Assembly (NCBI RefSeq): GCF_900114625.1
Contig: NZ_FOZL01000001.1
Coordinates: forward strand, 124,001-188,000
From: Granulicella pectinivorans
GTDB lineage: Bacteria > Acidobacteriota > Terriglobia > Terriglobales > Acidobacteriaceae
Reading direction: 5' to 3'
DNA: 64,000 bases
Below, in pieces: positions 46,209-55,179 of this stretch. The stretch's first letter is position 1. Every line of letters starts with the position of its first letter. The notes below the pieces were generated by a model, which had not been told where the DNA came from, did no database searches, and worked only from the letters and a program-made list of their open reading frames with translations. The position numbers were made by a program, and so were the translations under genes.

Positions 46209-48464
46209 TCAGTTTGTAACGACAACAATGAGGGAAAGGGTTTGTTTTGTAGACGACCCAACGGCCTGGGACACTACCTGAATGGGGTAGGTTCCGCTGG
46301 GAACCTGAGCCGGATACTGCGACGTACAGCCGGTGAGGGCGGTGAGGAGACACAGGGATGACAGGGCTTGGCGGCGGCGTTTGAAGGTGAGGACGAGGAG
46401 GAAGGCAAGGGTGGGTCCGGCGGCGGGGTGAGTGAGGGCGAGGAAACCGGGGATTGCATCGGTGTCGAGCGTGAGGGTGACGGGGAGGGTGGATCCGGCG
46501 GTGAGGCTGGGGGATGCGGGGGAGAAGGTACAGGTGGCGTTGGCGGGAAGGTTGGCGCAGGAGAGGATGAGGGTAGCGGCGAAGGTTCCGATGCTGGCTA
46601 AGGTGAGGGGTACCGGGGCATGGTGGCCGGACTGGATCGTTATGGTCTGATTGGCTGTGGAGAGGACGTAGCCCCGGTTGGCGATGGTGAGGGTGAGGGC
46701 GTTCGAGGCGGGCAGGGTGACGGGGGAAAAGTTTGCGGAGCCGAGGTAGATGGCGTCGATGAGCCAGGTGCCGTTGGGCAGGGTGGGGAGGGTCGCGGAG
46801 GCGTGGCCGGTCGGGTCCAAGGGAAGGGTCGCGAGGACGTTGTGGGTGGTGAGTTCGAGGAACTGAACCTGTCCGGTGGGCGAACGGGTGGAGAGTGGGG
46901 CTGCGACGGTCGCGGAGAGGGTGACGGACTGGGTTTCGTCGGCGGTGGAGGGGGTAACGGCGAAGGAGAGGAGGGTGGTGGCGGGGGCGATGCGCTGGGT
47001 GAGGGTGTCGGATGAGGGCGCGATGGTGGCGGAGCCGCTGTAGGTGGCGCTGAAGGGGAGGGTTGCGGCGGGGAGGGCGGTGGTCGTGAAGGATGCGCGG
47101 CCGGTGGTGTCAAGGGGGAGGGTGGCGAGGGGTTGGGAGTTGGCGGTGAAGACGATGGAGCCGGTGGGCGTGGCGTTCTGGGCGGTGACCTGCGCGGTGA
47201 GGGTGATGGACTGGAAGGCCTCGGCGGGGCTGGGCGTTGCGTTGAGGATGATGGTGCTGGCGGTGAGGATTTTTGGGAGAGCGTGCTCGTAGGGGCCGAG
47301 GTCGATGCGGCCGTCTTGTATGCGGAGGATGTCGTCTAGATCGTGTTGCGCGAGGGCGAAGGCGGTTGTGCCTTCGGCGAGGGCCGGGGAGTGGGGGGAG
47401 AGGTGATAGTCGGCCTGGACCCGGTTTGCGAAGAGGGGGTCGGCGAAGAGGTTGGTGCCGGGATCGGGGCAGGCGCCGGCGAGGACTGGGCCGGAGGCGT
47501 TGTGGAGGAGATTGTGGTGGAAGGCAGCTGGTTCAAGCGAGCAGGCGAGGGCGGGGTGGCTGGATGAGGTGGCGAGGATGTTGTTGACCACCATGAGTTG
47601 GGGGGAAGAGAGGGTGAGTTCGGCAGAGGAGTCGCAGGTGGCATTGTCGGCCACGGTGTTGTTGAGGAATGTGCCGGGGGATGCGATGGAGACGGCGGGG
47701 CCGCAGTGGCTGGAGTTGGCGTTGATGAGGTTTTGCTCGAAGTGGATGGGTTGGGTACCGCTGGTGAAGATCGCGGATGGGGCGTCGTTGCCGGTGAGGT
47801 TCTCGCGGAGGATGTTGCTTTGGAGGGTGGCTTGCGCGCCGGTCAGGGCGATTCCGGCGGAGATGGGCTGGGCTGCGGTGAGGTCGTTGTGTTCGACGAT
47901 GTTGTGGAGGAGCGTGGGGGAGCCTCCGCTGAAGACTACGGGGGCGACTGGTTGCGCGATGCAGAGGGCGCTGGGGTGGGTTTCGCGGAGGATGTTGCGG
48001 GTGAGCAAGGGCGAGGATTGGGTGGCGTCGAGGGCGGTGCAGAGGTTGTGGGTGAGGATGTTTCCGGCGATCGTGGGCGAGGAGGCGACGAGGAGGATGC
48101 CGCCGCCGTGGCTCGTTGTGGAGGCTGGTGCTCCGTTGCGGAGGGTGAAGCCGGAGAGGCTGGTGGCGCGGGTTTCGCGGGTGGCGAAGGTGACGACCGG
48201 GGCCAGGTTGCTGCCGTCGAGGATGGTGGTTTCGGGGCCTTCGGTGCTCTGAAGGGTGATGGCCTTGCCGCGGAGGTCGAGATTCTCGAAGTAGGTGCCG
48301 GGGGAGACGAGGATGGTGTCGCCGCTGCTGGAGGCGTCGATGGCGGACTGGATGGTGGAGGCGTCCGCGGGGACGTGCGTGGTGCGCTGCGCCTGGGTGG
48401 TGAGGCAGGCGAGCAGCACCAGGGGCAGGAACCGGAGTACGGCGTAGGGTGTGGATTTGCGCAT
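46209..48464 (-). CDS. exported right-handed beta-helix protein with Ig-like repeats
   Basis: The 751-residue surface or periplasmic protein has a signal peptide ending near LLACLTTQAQ. The first ~390 residues are a parallel beta-helix (pectate-lyase-like): IQSAIDASSSGDTILVSPGT then repeated N-I-L/N-x-V turns (NILTHNL, NILRETH, NIVEHND, NNTVADN, NNILATS). Two bacterial Ig-like (Big_3 type) repeats follow at about 410-505 and 505-600 (ILNATPSPAEAFQSITLTAQ; FAVTPSTADETQSVTLSATV). The C-terminal part contains a hydrophobic span (GPTLAFLLVLTF) followed by RRR, as in surface-anchoring signals, and then a second hydrophobic segment with TGCTSQ. The ligand is unknown; such proteins bind or cleave glycans. 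Confidence 0.82.
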   Translation of the reverse strand: MRKSTPYAVLRFLPLVLLACLTTQAQRTTHVPADASTIQSAIDASSSGDTILVSPGTYFENLDLRGKAITLQSTEGPETTILDGSNLAPVVTFATRETRATSLSGFTLRNGAPASTTSHGGGILLVASSPTIAGNILTHNLCTALDATQSSPLLTRNILRETHPSALCIAQPVAPVVFSGGSPTLLHNIVEHNDLTAAQPISAGIALTGAQATLQSNILRENLTGNDAPSAIFTSGTQPIHFEQNLINANSSHCGPAVSIASPGTFLNNTVADNATCDSSAELTLSSPQLMVVNNILATSSSHPALACSLEPAAFHHNLLHNASGPVLAGACPDPGTNLFADPLFANRVQADYHLSPHSPALAEGTTAFALAQHDLDDILRIQDGRIDLGPYEHALPKILTASTIILNATPSPAEAFQSITLTAQVTAQNATPTGSIVFTANSQPLATLPLDTTGRASFTTTALPAATLPFSATYSGSATIAPSSDTLTQRIAPATTLLSFAVTPSTADETQSVTLSATVAAPLSTRSPTGQVQFLELTTHNVLATLPLDPTGHASATLPTLPNGTWLIDAIYLGSANFSPVTLPASNALTLTIANRGYVLSTANQTITIQSGHHAPVPLTLASIGTFAATLILSCANLPANATCTFSPASPSLTAGSTLPVTLTLDTDAIPGFLALTHPAAGPTLAFLLVLTFKRRRQALSSLCLLTALTGCTSQYPAQVPSGTYPIQVVSQAVGSSTKQTLSLIVVVTN

Positions 48465-48655
48465 GAGACGCCCAGAGGTCGGAGTGTTCTTCTGGACGTC
48501 TTATCGGCTGAGGCGGAGCGGGGATGAGGACGGCCGGACTGGCCCGCTGCGCGCGGGGCGGGCGTTCTCATGCTTTTTTGCTGCTTCGCGTGGCTGTTCC
48601 TGGGTCGAGAGAGAAATCCGGCGGACGGCACACATGATTTCGCGGGGAGCATGCT

Positions 48656-49738
48656 TCAGGGCTGCGCGTAGTAGCCGTCGCGGGTACGGATCTTGTAGCC
48701 GGGCTTGTCGAGTTTGACCTCGAGGTGGTGGTACTCGTTGGGATGCTCCGCGGGACGGGGTTCTACGGTGAGCTGGTACCAGGAGGCGGAGTCGGCTAGG
48801 CAGCGCTTGAGAAGGCCGGCGACGTCGCTGCTGCCCTCAAGAGCCAGACCGCCGCTCTGGAGAGCGAGGACCTGCAGGCTGAGGTCGGCGAGGTCGGTAT
48901 CGTTGGGTTTGCCGACACCCTTTTCGAAGGCCTGGTAGTAGTTGGCGCGGAGAAAGTTCTCCGCGGGGCCGATGGGGTTGATGCCGTAGACCGTGACGTT
49001 GGACTGGCGGAGTTCGTTGGAGAAGCCGACGACGTCGCGGAAGATGGCCTCGTGCTGCTTGCTATCCAGATTGATGCCGGGACCGGAGAGAAGGGGCCAG
49101 CCGGGCGAGATCCAAAGGATGATCTTGCGGCCGGGGAGGGTGGCGGCGTAGCGGGAGAGTTGGTGGACCGCGTTGAGGGAGATCTGGACGCGGTCGTCGG
49201 CACCATAGATTCCGGAGGAGCGGGTGATTTCGCGGAGGCCGATGGAGAGCTTCTTGAGGGAATCGTCGAGGAGGTTGCCGTCGGAGGAGAAGCCGGGGAT
49301 GCTCTGCAACCCCTTGTCCTCCAGCACGGCGAGGGTGGTGGGGTAGGCGAGGCGGCCTTCGTCGGCACGGAGGAACCTGCCGACCTGATCGCGCACGATG
49401 GCGACGGTGCCGAAGCGGGCGTTGACGGCATCGATGACGAGGATGACCTCAACGGGCTCCTGGGTGGGGGTGAGGACCTTGAAGGAGGTGATGGGGCTGG
49501 GCGTCTTGTTGTCGAAGAGGGTGAACTCCTGCGGCTGGAGACCGGTGACATTCTGTCCGGCCTTGGCTTCGACGGAGACGTCGAGGTGCAGGGTGTGCGA
49601 GGCAGGCGGGGTAGGCTGGTCGGCCTGACGGTCGATTTGGGGGACTGCGACCGGAGGCGCGGTGTGCTGGGCGGCGAGCGGAAGGGCCACGGCAAAGGCT
49701 GCGGTGAGGCAAAGACGGAGGTGAGCGACGGTTGACAT
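48656..49738 (-). CDS. VWFA-related acidobacterial protein
   Basis: The 360-residue exported protein (signal MSTVAHLRLCLTAAFAVALP, cleaved near LAAQ) is of the VWFA-related type described for Acidobacteria. A beta-rich N-terminal part (LHLDVSVEAKAGQNVTGLQP to FTLFDNKTPSPITSF) leads to a von Willebrand A fold beginning VEVILVIDAVNARFG. The metal site usually reads DxSxS; here it is Asp-Ala-Val-Asn-Ala, so metal-dependent adhesion is likely altered. The C-terminal YHHLEVKLDKPGYKIRTRDG is a family hallmark. Many paralogues occur per genome in this phylum. Function is not established. It is not closely linked to neighbours. Confidence 0.85.
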   Translation of the reverse strand: MSTVAHLRLCLTAAFAVALPLAAQHTAPPVAVPQIDRQADQPTPPASHTLHLDVSVEAKAGQNVTGLQPQEFTLFDNKTPSPITSFKVLTPTQEPVEVILVIDAVNARFGTVAIVRDQVGRFLRADEGRLAYPTTLAVLEDKGLQSIPGFSSDGNLLDDSLKKLSIGLREITRSSGIYGADDRVQISLNAVHQLSRYAATLPGRKIILWISPGWPLLSGPGINLDSKQHEAIFRDVVGFSNELRQSNVTVYGINPIGPAENFLRANYYQAFEKGVGKPNDTDLADLSLQVLALQSGGLALEGSSDVAGLLKRCLADSASWYQLTVEPRPAEHPNEYHHLEVKLDKPGYKIRTRDGYYAQP

Positions 49739-49802
49739 GATTCCTCTTCCCAGTGGGTTCCAGCCGAACGGACGAACCCGCTCTGCATGAGATGCAGAAT
49801 GG

Positions 49803-51248
49803 CTAGCTGGCGAATGCGAGTTGCGCGAGCAGGACTGCGTTGAGGGCGAGGATGACGCCGACCGAGATCCAACCGGCGATGCGGGTGCGGAGAGCGCTGG
49901 CGAAGTCTCCCATGACGGTGGTGCGGTTGGTAAGGATGAGGAGGGGGATAAGCGCGAAGGGCAGAGCGAAGGAGAGGACGACCTGAGAGAGGATGAGGAT
50001 CTTCAAGGGATCGAGACCGACGGCGAGAACGATGAGCGCGGGCACGATGGTGATGAGTCGCCGGAGGAAGATGGGGAACTTGATGTGGAGGAAGCCTTCG
50101 ATGATGACCTGTCCGGCCATGACGCCGACGGTGGAGGAGGAGAGTCCGGAGCAGAGGAGGGCGACCGCGAAGATGGTGGCGGCGGCCGGGCCGAGGAGAG
50201 GGCCGAGGGTCTGGTAGGCGCGTTCGACGTCGGTGACGGGGGCGCCGAGGTGCGTGAAGGCTACGGCAGCGACGACGATCATGGCGGAGTTGATGAGCCA
50301 TGCGCCGTTCATGGCGACGAAGACGTCGATGAGCTCGAAGCGCAGGTAGCGTCGGCGGATGGTTGCGCCGGGGATGCGGCTATTGGGGGCGGTGAAGGTT
50401 TCAGGCTGTTCGGTGACGAGGGTCTTGAGGCGGGGCTGGACGAGGGCCGAGTGGAGGTAGATGACGTGCGGCATGACGGTTGCGCCGAGCATGCCGACGG
50501 CGAGGTAGATGCTCTGGTGGAAGAGCAGGGGGGAGCTGGTGTCGAGGGTGGGGATGAGAACGCGGAGGGCTGCGGCGTGCCAGTCGGGGTGGACGAGGAA
50601 GACCTCGAAGCCGTAGCAGAGGCCGATGATGCCGACAAAGGTCATGATGCCGGCTTCGAGCCAGCGGAAGCCGATGAGGTCGAGCGCGAGGATGGCGAAG
50701 ACCGCAACGGAGGCGGCGATTCCGGCGGTGAGCAGCGTGCCGGTGCGGGAGAAGCCGTGGGCCAGCATGGCGGGGCCGAAGAGCAGGAAGAGTCCGAGGG
50801 CTGCACCGAGGAATTCGGCGAGGTCGGTGGCGATGGCGGCGATTTCGGCGGCGATCCAGAGGGAGAGGGTGACGGGGCGCGAGAAGTGTTTGCGGCAGTT
50901 CTGCGGGAGGGTGAGGCCGGTGACGATGCCGAGCTTGGCGGCGAGGTACTGGATGAGGATCGCCATGGCGTTCGACCAGAGGAGCACCCAGAGGAGTCGA
51001 TAGCCGAGGCGTGAGCCGCCTTCGATGTTGGTGGCGAAGTTGCCGGGATCGATGTAGGCCACGGAGGCGACGAAGGCGGGTCCGAAGTAGCTCCAGAGCT
51101 CATTGCGGCGGAAGCCGAGGGAGCGCTTGGTGGACGAGCTGGCCGCGAGGGTGGCGGCAGGAGAGGTTTCGACCGGCTCAGCTTCGATCTGAGAGACGAG
51201 GACGGGTTCGGGTTCGGGAGGGGCCGGGTGGCTTTCGTCCATTCGCAT
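49803..51248 (-). CDS. mntH: Nramp-family divalent metal (Mn/Fe) transporter
   Basis: This 481-residue proton-coupled importer of Mn(II)/Fe(II) is of the MntH type. After a ~45-residue acidic N-tail come about eleven transmembrane helices. Helix 1 carries the metal-binding DPGN (VAYIDPGNFATNIEGGSRLG) and helix 6 the MPHVIYLHSALVQP motif. ATDLAEFLGAALGL is also typical. The long loop after helix 6 (LKTLVTEQPETFTAPNSRIP) is usual in MntH of this type. The start is ATG 51248 or 51242; neither has a ribosome site, but TATACT lies 4 bp upstream, which would suit a leaderless message. It is divergent from the chemotaxis operon (72 bp between starts). Confidence 0.88.
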   Translation of the reverse strand: MRMDESHPAPPEPEPVLVSQIEAEPVETSPAATLAASSSTKRSLGFRRNELWSYFGPAFVASVAYIDPGNFATNIEGGSRLGYRLLWVLLWSNAMAILIQYLAAKLGIVTGLTLPQNCRKHFSRPVTLSLWIAAEIAAIATDLAEFLGAALGLFLLFGPAMLAHGFSRTGTLLTAGIAASVAVFAILALDLIGFRWLEAGIMTFVGIIGLCYGFEVFLVHPDWHAAALRVLIPTLDTSSPLLFHQSIYLAVGMLGATVMPHVIYLHSALVQPRLKTLVTEQPETFTAPNSRIPGATIRRRYLRFELIDVFVAMNGAWLINSAMIVVAAVAFTHLGAPVTDVERAYQTLGPLLGPAAATIFAVALLCSGLSSSTVGVMAGQVIIEGFLHIKFPIFLRRLITIVPALIVLAVGLDPLKILILSQVVLSFALPFALIPLLILTNRTTVMGDFASALRTRIAGWISVGVILALNAVLLAQLAFAS

Positions 51249-51319
51249 CCAGTATAGGGTCTGGCGGAATTTCTTCGGGCGGTTCTTATGTGGGCGGTAT
51301 TTGCGTCGATAAGGGGAGC

Positions 51320-51664
51320 ATGCAGACGGTAACCGAGACGACCGAGCGCGCGGCAAAGTACCTCCTCTTCCGGCTGGGCACGGAGACGTTCGGTGTGGAT
51401 GTGATGCGGGTGCGGGAGATCGTCGGCATGCAGACCGTGACGGTCGTCACCCGCGCGGCAGGCGGCGTGAAGGGGTTGATCAACCTGCGCGGCAAGATCG
51501 TGCCGGTGATTGATCGACGGACAGACGGTACGGTTACGGCCAAGAGTTCGCTAATCGTGATGCGAGACGGCGCTTTGACGGTGGCCATGGTGGTGGATGA
51601 GGTGATGGAGATTACGGGGACGGCGGATGGTATGCGGGTGCTCGATGCCGGAGAGATCCGATGA
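51320..51664 (+). CDS. cheW: short CheW-like coupling protein
   Basis: This 114-residue CheW-domain protein links chemoreceptors to CheA. The beta-barrel signature is present (YLLFRLGTETFGVDVMRVRE, GGVKGLINLRGKIVPVIDRR, AMVVDEVMEIT). The protein is shorter than typical CheW (about 150-170), lacking most of the C-terminal strand/helix region. ATG 51320 has GGGGAG nearby. Its stop overlaps the receptor gene start by 4 nt (ATGA). It is the first gene of a five-gene operon with the receptor, cheA, cheY and cheX. Because it is truncated relative to the family it may bind only one partner, but that is conjecture. Confidence 0.88.
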   Translation: MQTVTETTERAAKYLLFRLGTETFGVDVMRVREIVGMQTVTVVTRAAGGVKGLINLRGKIVPVIDRRTDGTVTAKSSLIVMRDGALTVAMVVDEVMEITGTADGMRVLDAGEIR

Positions 51665-52644
51665 TGCTCCGTCGATGCGCAGGCTGGCTGTGCGCGCTGC
51701 TGATCGGCGGCGCGATGTTGCAGAGCTTGATTGCGTTCTACTCTCTTCGCTGGATGATGGTGTTTTGCGTTGTCTCGACGATTACGGGCGCGGTGCTTTC
51801 GCTGCGCGCGCTCCGCTGGGTCGATGGGCAGATACGGGCTAAGGCCCATGCGTTACGCGACGGCGCGAGCAGGATTGCGGATGTGGCGGGGCAGGCTGGT
51901 TTGGCGAGCGAGAGCATGGGGCATGACTCCATGACGCAGTCGCGCGCGATGGATGAGACGGCGGTCGCGAGTGGCAACGTGCCTGCGACGGCCCAGCGCC
52001 ATGCGGACAATCGACGTGCGGCCGTGGCGACGATGATCGAGTCCGAAGCGAAGTTTGCCGCGATGAGCCATTCGCTGGGACAGATGATCGAGGCGATGGA
52101 AGGGATCGATGCTTCGAGAAGGAAGATTGCGACGATCATCCAGTCGATCGATGAGATTGCGTTCCAGACCCGTCTGCTGGCATTGAATGCGGCGGTGGAA
52201 GCGGCACGTGCGGGCGAGGCGGGCATGGGATTCGCCGTGATTGCAGATGAGGTGCACAGCCTTGCGCTGCGGTCGGCCAGTGCGGCTCGCGATACGGCTG
52301 CGTGGATGGAAGAGTCGAGGATGCAGGTGAGGAGCGGCCAAGAGAAGGTCGAGGATGTTGCGTTGGGGATCCACTCGCTTGCGGAGGGGGCCGCGACGAT
52401 GAAGACGCTGGTCGATGCGACTCATGGAGGGTCGTTGGAGCAGGCAAGCGGTATTGCGCCGGTGACCCGACTGCTGAGGGAGATGGATCACGCGGCAGTG
52501 AGTGCGGAGCAGTGGAGCGGCGTGGCACGGCGGCTGCGTGCGGAGGCGGAGGCGATGCAGGATGCGGCCGCACAACTGACGGGCCTGGCGGATTGTAGAT
52601 CGCGCGGGGTAGAAGCCCCAGGGATGGCGGAGACCTATGCTTGA
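51661..52644 (+). CDS. methyl-accepting chemotaxis protein without periplasmic sensor domain
   Basis: The 327-residue receptor has two hydrophobic helices close together at the N-terminus (LCALLIGGAMLQSLIAF and VFCVVSTITGAVLSL) with only about four residues between, hence no periplasmic ligand domain. A long coiled coil follows, with the conserved tip near residues 160-200: IDEIAFQTRLLALNAAVEAA then RAGEAGMGFAVIADEVHSLA. The tip sequence is a good match to chemoreceptors that dock CheA and CheW. No C-terminal CheR-binding pentapeptide is seen. It overlaps cheW by 4 nt and cheA by 8 nt. It must sense cytoplasmic or membrane cues. Confidence 0.88.
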   Translation: MMLRRCAGWLCALLIGGAMLQSLIAFYSLRWMMVFCVVSTITGAVLSLRALRWVDGQIRAKAHALRDGASRIADVAGQAGLASESMGHDSMTQSRAMDETAVASGNVPATAQRHADNRRAAVATMIESEAKFAAMSHSLGQMIEAMEGIDASRRKIATIIQSIDEIAFQTRLLALNAAVEAARAGEAGMGFAVIADEVHSLALRSASAARDTAAWMEESRMQVRSGQEKVEDVALGIHSLAEGAATMKTLVDATHGGSLEQASGIAPVTRLLREMDHAAVSAEQWSGVARRLRAEAEAMQDAAAQLTGLADCRSRGVEAPGMAETYA

Positions 52645-54283
52645 GACCACCGTGTCGACAGCTCTGGCCGACGACGAAGCGATGATCCGTGAGTTCATCC
52701 TGGAAGCCAACGAGCATCTCGCATCGATTGAGAACGGCATGCTTGCGCTGGAACAGGATGCGGGCGGTGAGACCATGCACGCGATCTTTCGCGGGTTTCA
52801 TACGATCAAGGGGCTTGCGGGATTCCTGGAATTCACGGCGATTCAGACGTTGACGCATGAGGTGGAGACGCTGCTGGACCTGGCGCGGACAGGCACGCTG
52901 GCGGTATCGGGTGGTGTTGTCGATGTGGTTCTGGAGAGCTCGGATATCGTTCGGCAGGAGCTTGCGAGGATCGAGCAAAGGCTGGCTGGACAGACGGCTG
53001 CTGCGAGCCGCGTGGATAATGCTCTGCTGGAACGGATTCGTGCGGCGGCGCGAGGGGAAGCAGCGGCGGTGAAGGGTCCGGCTGTTGCGGTGGAAGCGGC
53101 GAAGAGTCATGAGGCTGCTTCGTTGCGCATCGATACGGGCAAGCTCGATGAGTTGATGGAGATGGTGGGCGAGCTGGCGATTGCGCAGGCGATGGTTGCG
53201 CAACATGTGGTGGTAAACGATGGAAGCCTGACGCGGCTTGCGCGTATCGCGGCCAATCTGCAACGCGTTGCGATGAGCATGCGCATGGTGCCGCTGGGCG
53301 CGCAGTTTCAGAAGACGGCACGCGTGGTGCGCGACCTCTCGCGGCGTGTGGGTAAACAGATTGCGTTCGAGACGGCGGGCGAAGAGACGGAGCTTGATAA
53401 GACGATCGTTGAAGCGCTGGCGGATCCGCTTCTGCATATGATTCGCAACTCGATCGATCATGGAATCGAGACGCCGGAAGAGCGCGTGGCCATGGGGAAG
53501 GATGCGACTGCGCGGATTCGTCTTGCTGCGTCTCACCAGGCGGGGCAGATCGTGATTGCGATCTCCGATGATGGGCGAGGCTTGAATAAGGAACGCATTC
53601 TTGCGAAGGCTCTGCAGCATGGCTTGATTCGCGCGGGGCAGGAGATGACGGAGGACGAGATCTTCATGCTGATCTTCGAGGCCGGGTTTTCGACGGCGGA
53701 GAAGGTGACCGATATCTCCGGGCGGGGCGTGGGCATGGATGTCGTGCGACGGCATGTGCAGGCGCTGCGCGGGCGGATCGAGATTGTTTCCAAGGCCCAT
53801 GAAGGCACGACGTTCTTCATCAAGCTGCCGCTGACGCTGGCGCTGATGGATGGGCTTGTGGTGGCGGTGGGGAGTGAGCGTTACCTTGTGCCGGTCTCTT
53901 CGGTGCGCGAGATGCTGCGGCCTGCGGCGGAGAGGATGGATGGAGAATGTGTCACGTTTCGTGGCACATCGCTGGAGGTGGTGCGTTTGCATGCGCTCTT
54001 CGGGGTCACGCCACGAAGCTATGATTTCGCAGAAGGGACCCTGGTTGTGTGCGAGACGGAAGGGCAGGCATTCGCACTGTTCGTCGATGAGGTGATGGGG
54101 CGGCAGGAGGTCTTGAGCAAGAGTCTTGGAGCGAGCTTTGAGGAGGTGCGTGGCTTTGCCGGATGCGCCATTCTTGGCGATGGGCACGTTGCGCTGGTGC
54201 TCGATGTGGATGCGGTGTACCAGGACGGGGGTCATGCTGGCGCAATCGCCGCCGATAGACAGAGCAAGGAGAGCATGCGATGA
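52637..54283 (+). CDS. cheA: chemotaxis histidine kinase CheA lacking a recognisable P2 domain
   Basis: CheA is the receptor-controlled histidine kinase that phosphorylates CheY. The 548-residue product has an N-terminal HPt (P1) domain with His55 in FRGFHTIKGLAGF. A ~60-residue Ala-rich linker stands where P2 (CheY/CheB docking) would be. Then come P3 dimerisation (about 145-210, LRIDTGKLDELMEMVGELAI), the P4 ATPase (HMIRNSIDHGIETPEE, ISDDGRGL, GRGVGMDVV), and a C-terminal CheW-like P5 domain. Typical CheA is 650-750 residues. It overlaps the receptor gene by 8 nt and cheY by 4 nt. Confidence 0.93.
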   Translation: MLETTVSTALADDEAMIREFILEANEHLASIENGMLALEQDAGGETMHAIFRGFHTIKGLAGFLEFTAIQTLTHEVETLLDLARTGTLAVSGGVVDVVLESSDIVRQELARIEQRLAGQTAAASRVDNALLERIRAAARGEAAAVKGPAVAVEAAKSHEAASLRIDTGKLDELMEMVGELAIAQAMVAQHVVVNDGSLTRLARIAANLQRVAMSMRMVPLGAQFQKTARVVRDLSRRVGKQIAFETAGEETELDKTIVEALADPLLHMIRNSIDHGIETPEERVAMGKDATARIRLAASHQAGQIVIAISDDGRGLNKERILAKALQHGLIRAGQEMTEDEIFMLIFEAGFSTAEKVTDISGRGVGMDVVRRHVQALRGRIEIVSKAHEGTTFFIKLPLTLALMDGLVVAVGSERYLVPVSSVREMLRPAAERMDGECVTFRGTSLEVVRLHALFGVTPRSYDFAEGTLVVCETEGQAFALFVDEVMGRQEVLSKSLGASFEEVRGFAGCAILGDGHVALVLDVDAVYQDGGHAGAIAADRQSKESMR

Positions 54284-54657
54284 CGGGGACGATTCTGATC
54301 GTGGATGATTCGGCGATGATGCGCAAGGTTGTGCTGCGCACGCTGAAGATGGCAGGGGTGGACTATGACAACGTGCTCGAAGCACGCGACGGCGCGGAGG
54401 GACTGGCGATGCTGAAGGAGCACAGGGTCGACCTGATCATGTGCGACATCAACATGCCAGTGATGGGCGGGCTGGAGATGATCGAGGCGATCAAGGCGCA
54501 GGAGCTTGCGCGCGGCGTGCCCATCGTGATGGTGACGACGGAGGGCAGCGAGGTGCAGGTGCGCCAGGCGATTCTGGCAGGGGCGCGCGGGTACATTCGC
54601 AAGCCATTTACGGTGGAGCACATTGAGAGCAACGTGAAGCCCTTGCTGGCGGCGTAA
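54280..54657 (+). CDS. cheY: CheY-like response regulator
   Basis: The 125-residue single receiver domain is the output of the CheA kinase. The acidic pair Asp9-Asp10 (ILIVDDSAMM), the phosphoacceptor Asp56 (LIMCDINMPVMGG), Thr86/Thr87 (VMVTTEGS) and Lys108 (YIRKPF) are all present. There is no DNA-binding or enzymatic domain. It overlaps cheA by 4 nt. Output could be a flagellar switch or a pilus motor; no flagellar or pilus gene is in the window. Confidence 0.95.
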   Translation: MTGTILIVDDSAMMRKVVLRTLKMAGVDYDNVLEARDGAEGLAMLKEHRVDLIMCDINMPVMGGLEMIEAIKAQELARGVPIVMVTTEGSEVQVRQAILAGARGYIRKPFTVEHIESNVKPLLAA

Positions 54658-54670
54658 CGGGAGGAGAGCG

Positions 54671-55177
54671 ATGACGACGGCGATGGCGGCTTATGGCACG
54701 GAGCACTTTCGCAGCCACGATAACCTGCGGTTGATGGATGAGACCGTCGCCGAGGTCTTCGGGATGATGCTGGGTCATGAGACGAGCATCGTGGCTGAAC
54801 AGGAAGACGCAATGAGCGAACGGCGGACGGCGATCGTTGGGTTCTCCGGAGCGCTGCGCGGATGCTGCGAGGTGAGAATGAACTCGATGGCGGCGCGAAC
54901 GGTGACGTCGGCGATGCTGGGCGCGCCCATGGTGGATGCGGAGGATCCTTCGATTGGCGATGCGGTGGGCGAGATATGCAACATGATCGCGGGCGGATGG
55001 AAGAACCGAGTGCCCGCGCTGGCGAGTGCGTGCGCATTGTCGCCGCCCACGATTATCTCGGGCAGCGACTACGTGGTGAAGCTGGGTACGCCCTCGATCA
55101 AGTTTTTGAGGACGTACCAGTTTGGCGGGCAGACCATGCAGATCACGATGCAGTGCGAAGAACTGGCTCGGGCCTGA
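54671..55177 (+). CDS. cheX: CheX-like phosphatase
   Basis: The 168-residue protein is of the CheC/CheX/FliY group, which dephosphorylates CheY-P. The hallmark helix with E-x-x-N is GDAVGEICNMIAGGWKNRV (Glu and Asn on one face). A second such helix is not evident, which fits CheX rather than CheC. The beta part includes AIVGFSGALRGCCEVRM and the C-terminal GGQTMQITMQCEELARA. ATG 54671 is preceded by GGAGGAG. As last gene of the operon it supplies signal termination in a system with no CheR/CheB. The stop is 2 bp from the convergent GH13 gene with no terminator between. Confidence 0.88.
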   Translation: MTTAMAAYGTEHFRSHDNLRLMDETVAEVFGMMLGHETSIVAEQEDAMSERRTAIVGFSGALRGCCEVRMNSMAARTVTSAMLGAPMVDAEDPSIGDAVGEICNMIAGGWKNRVPALASACALSPPTIISGSDYVVKLGTPSIKFLRTYQFGGQTMQITMQCEELARA

Positions 55178-55179
55178 CG

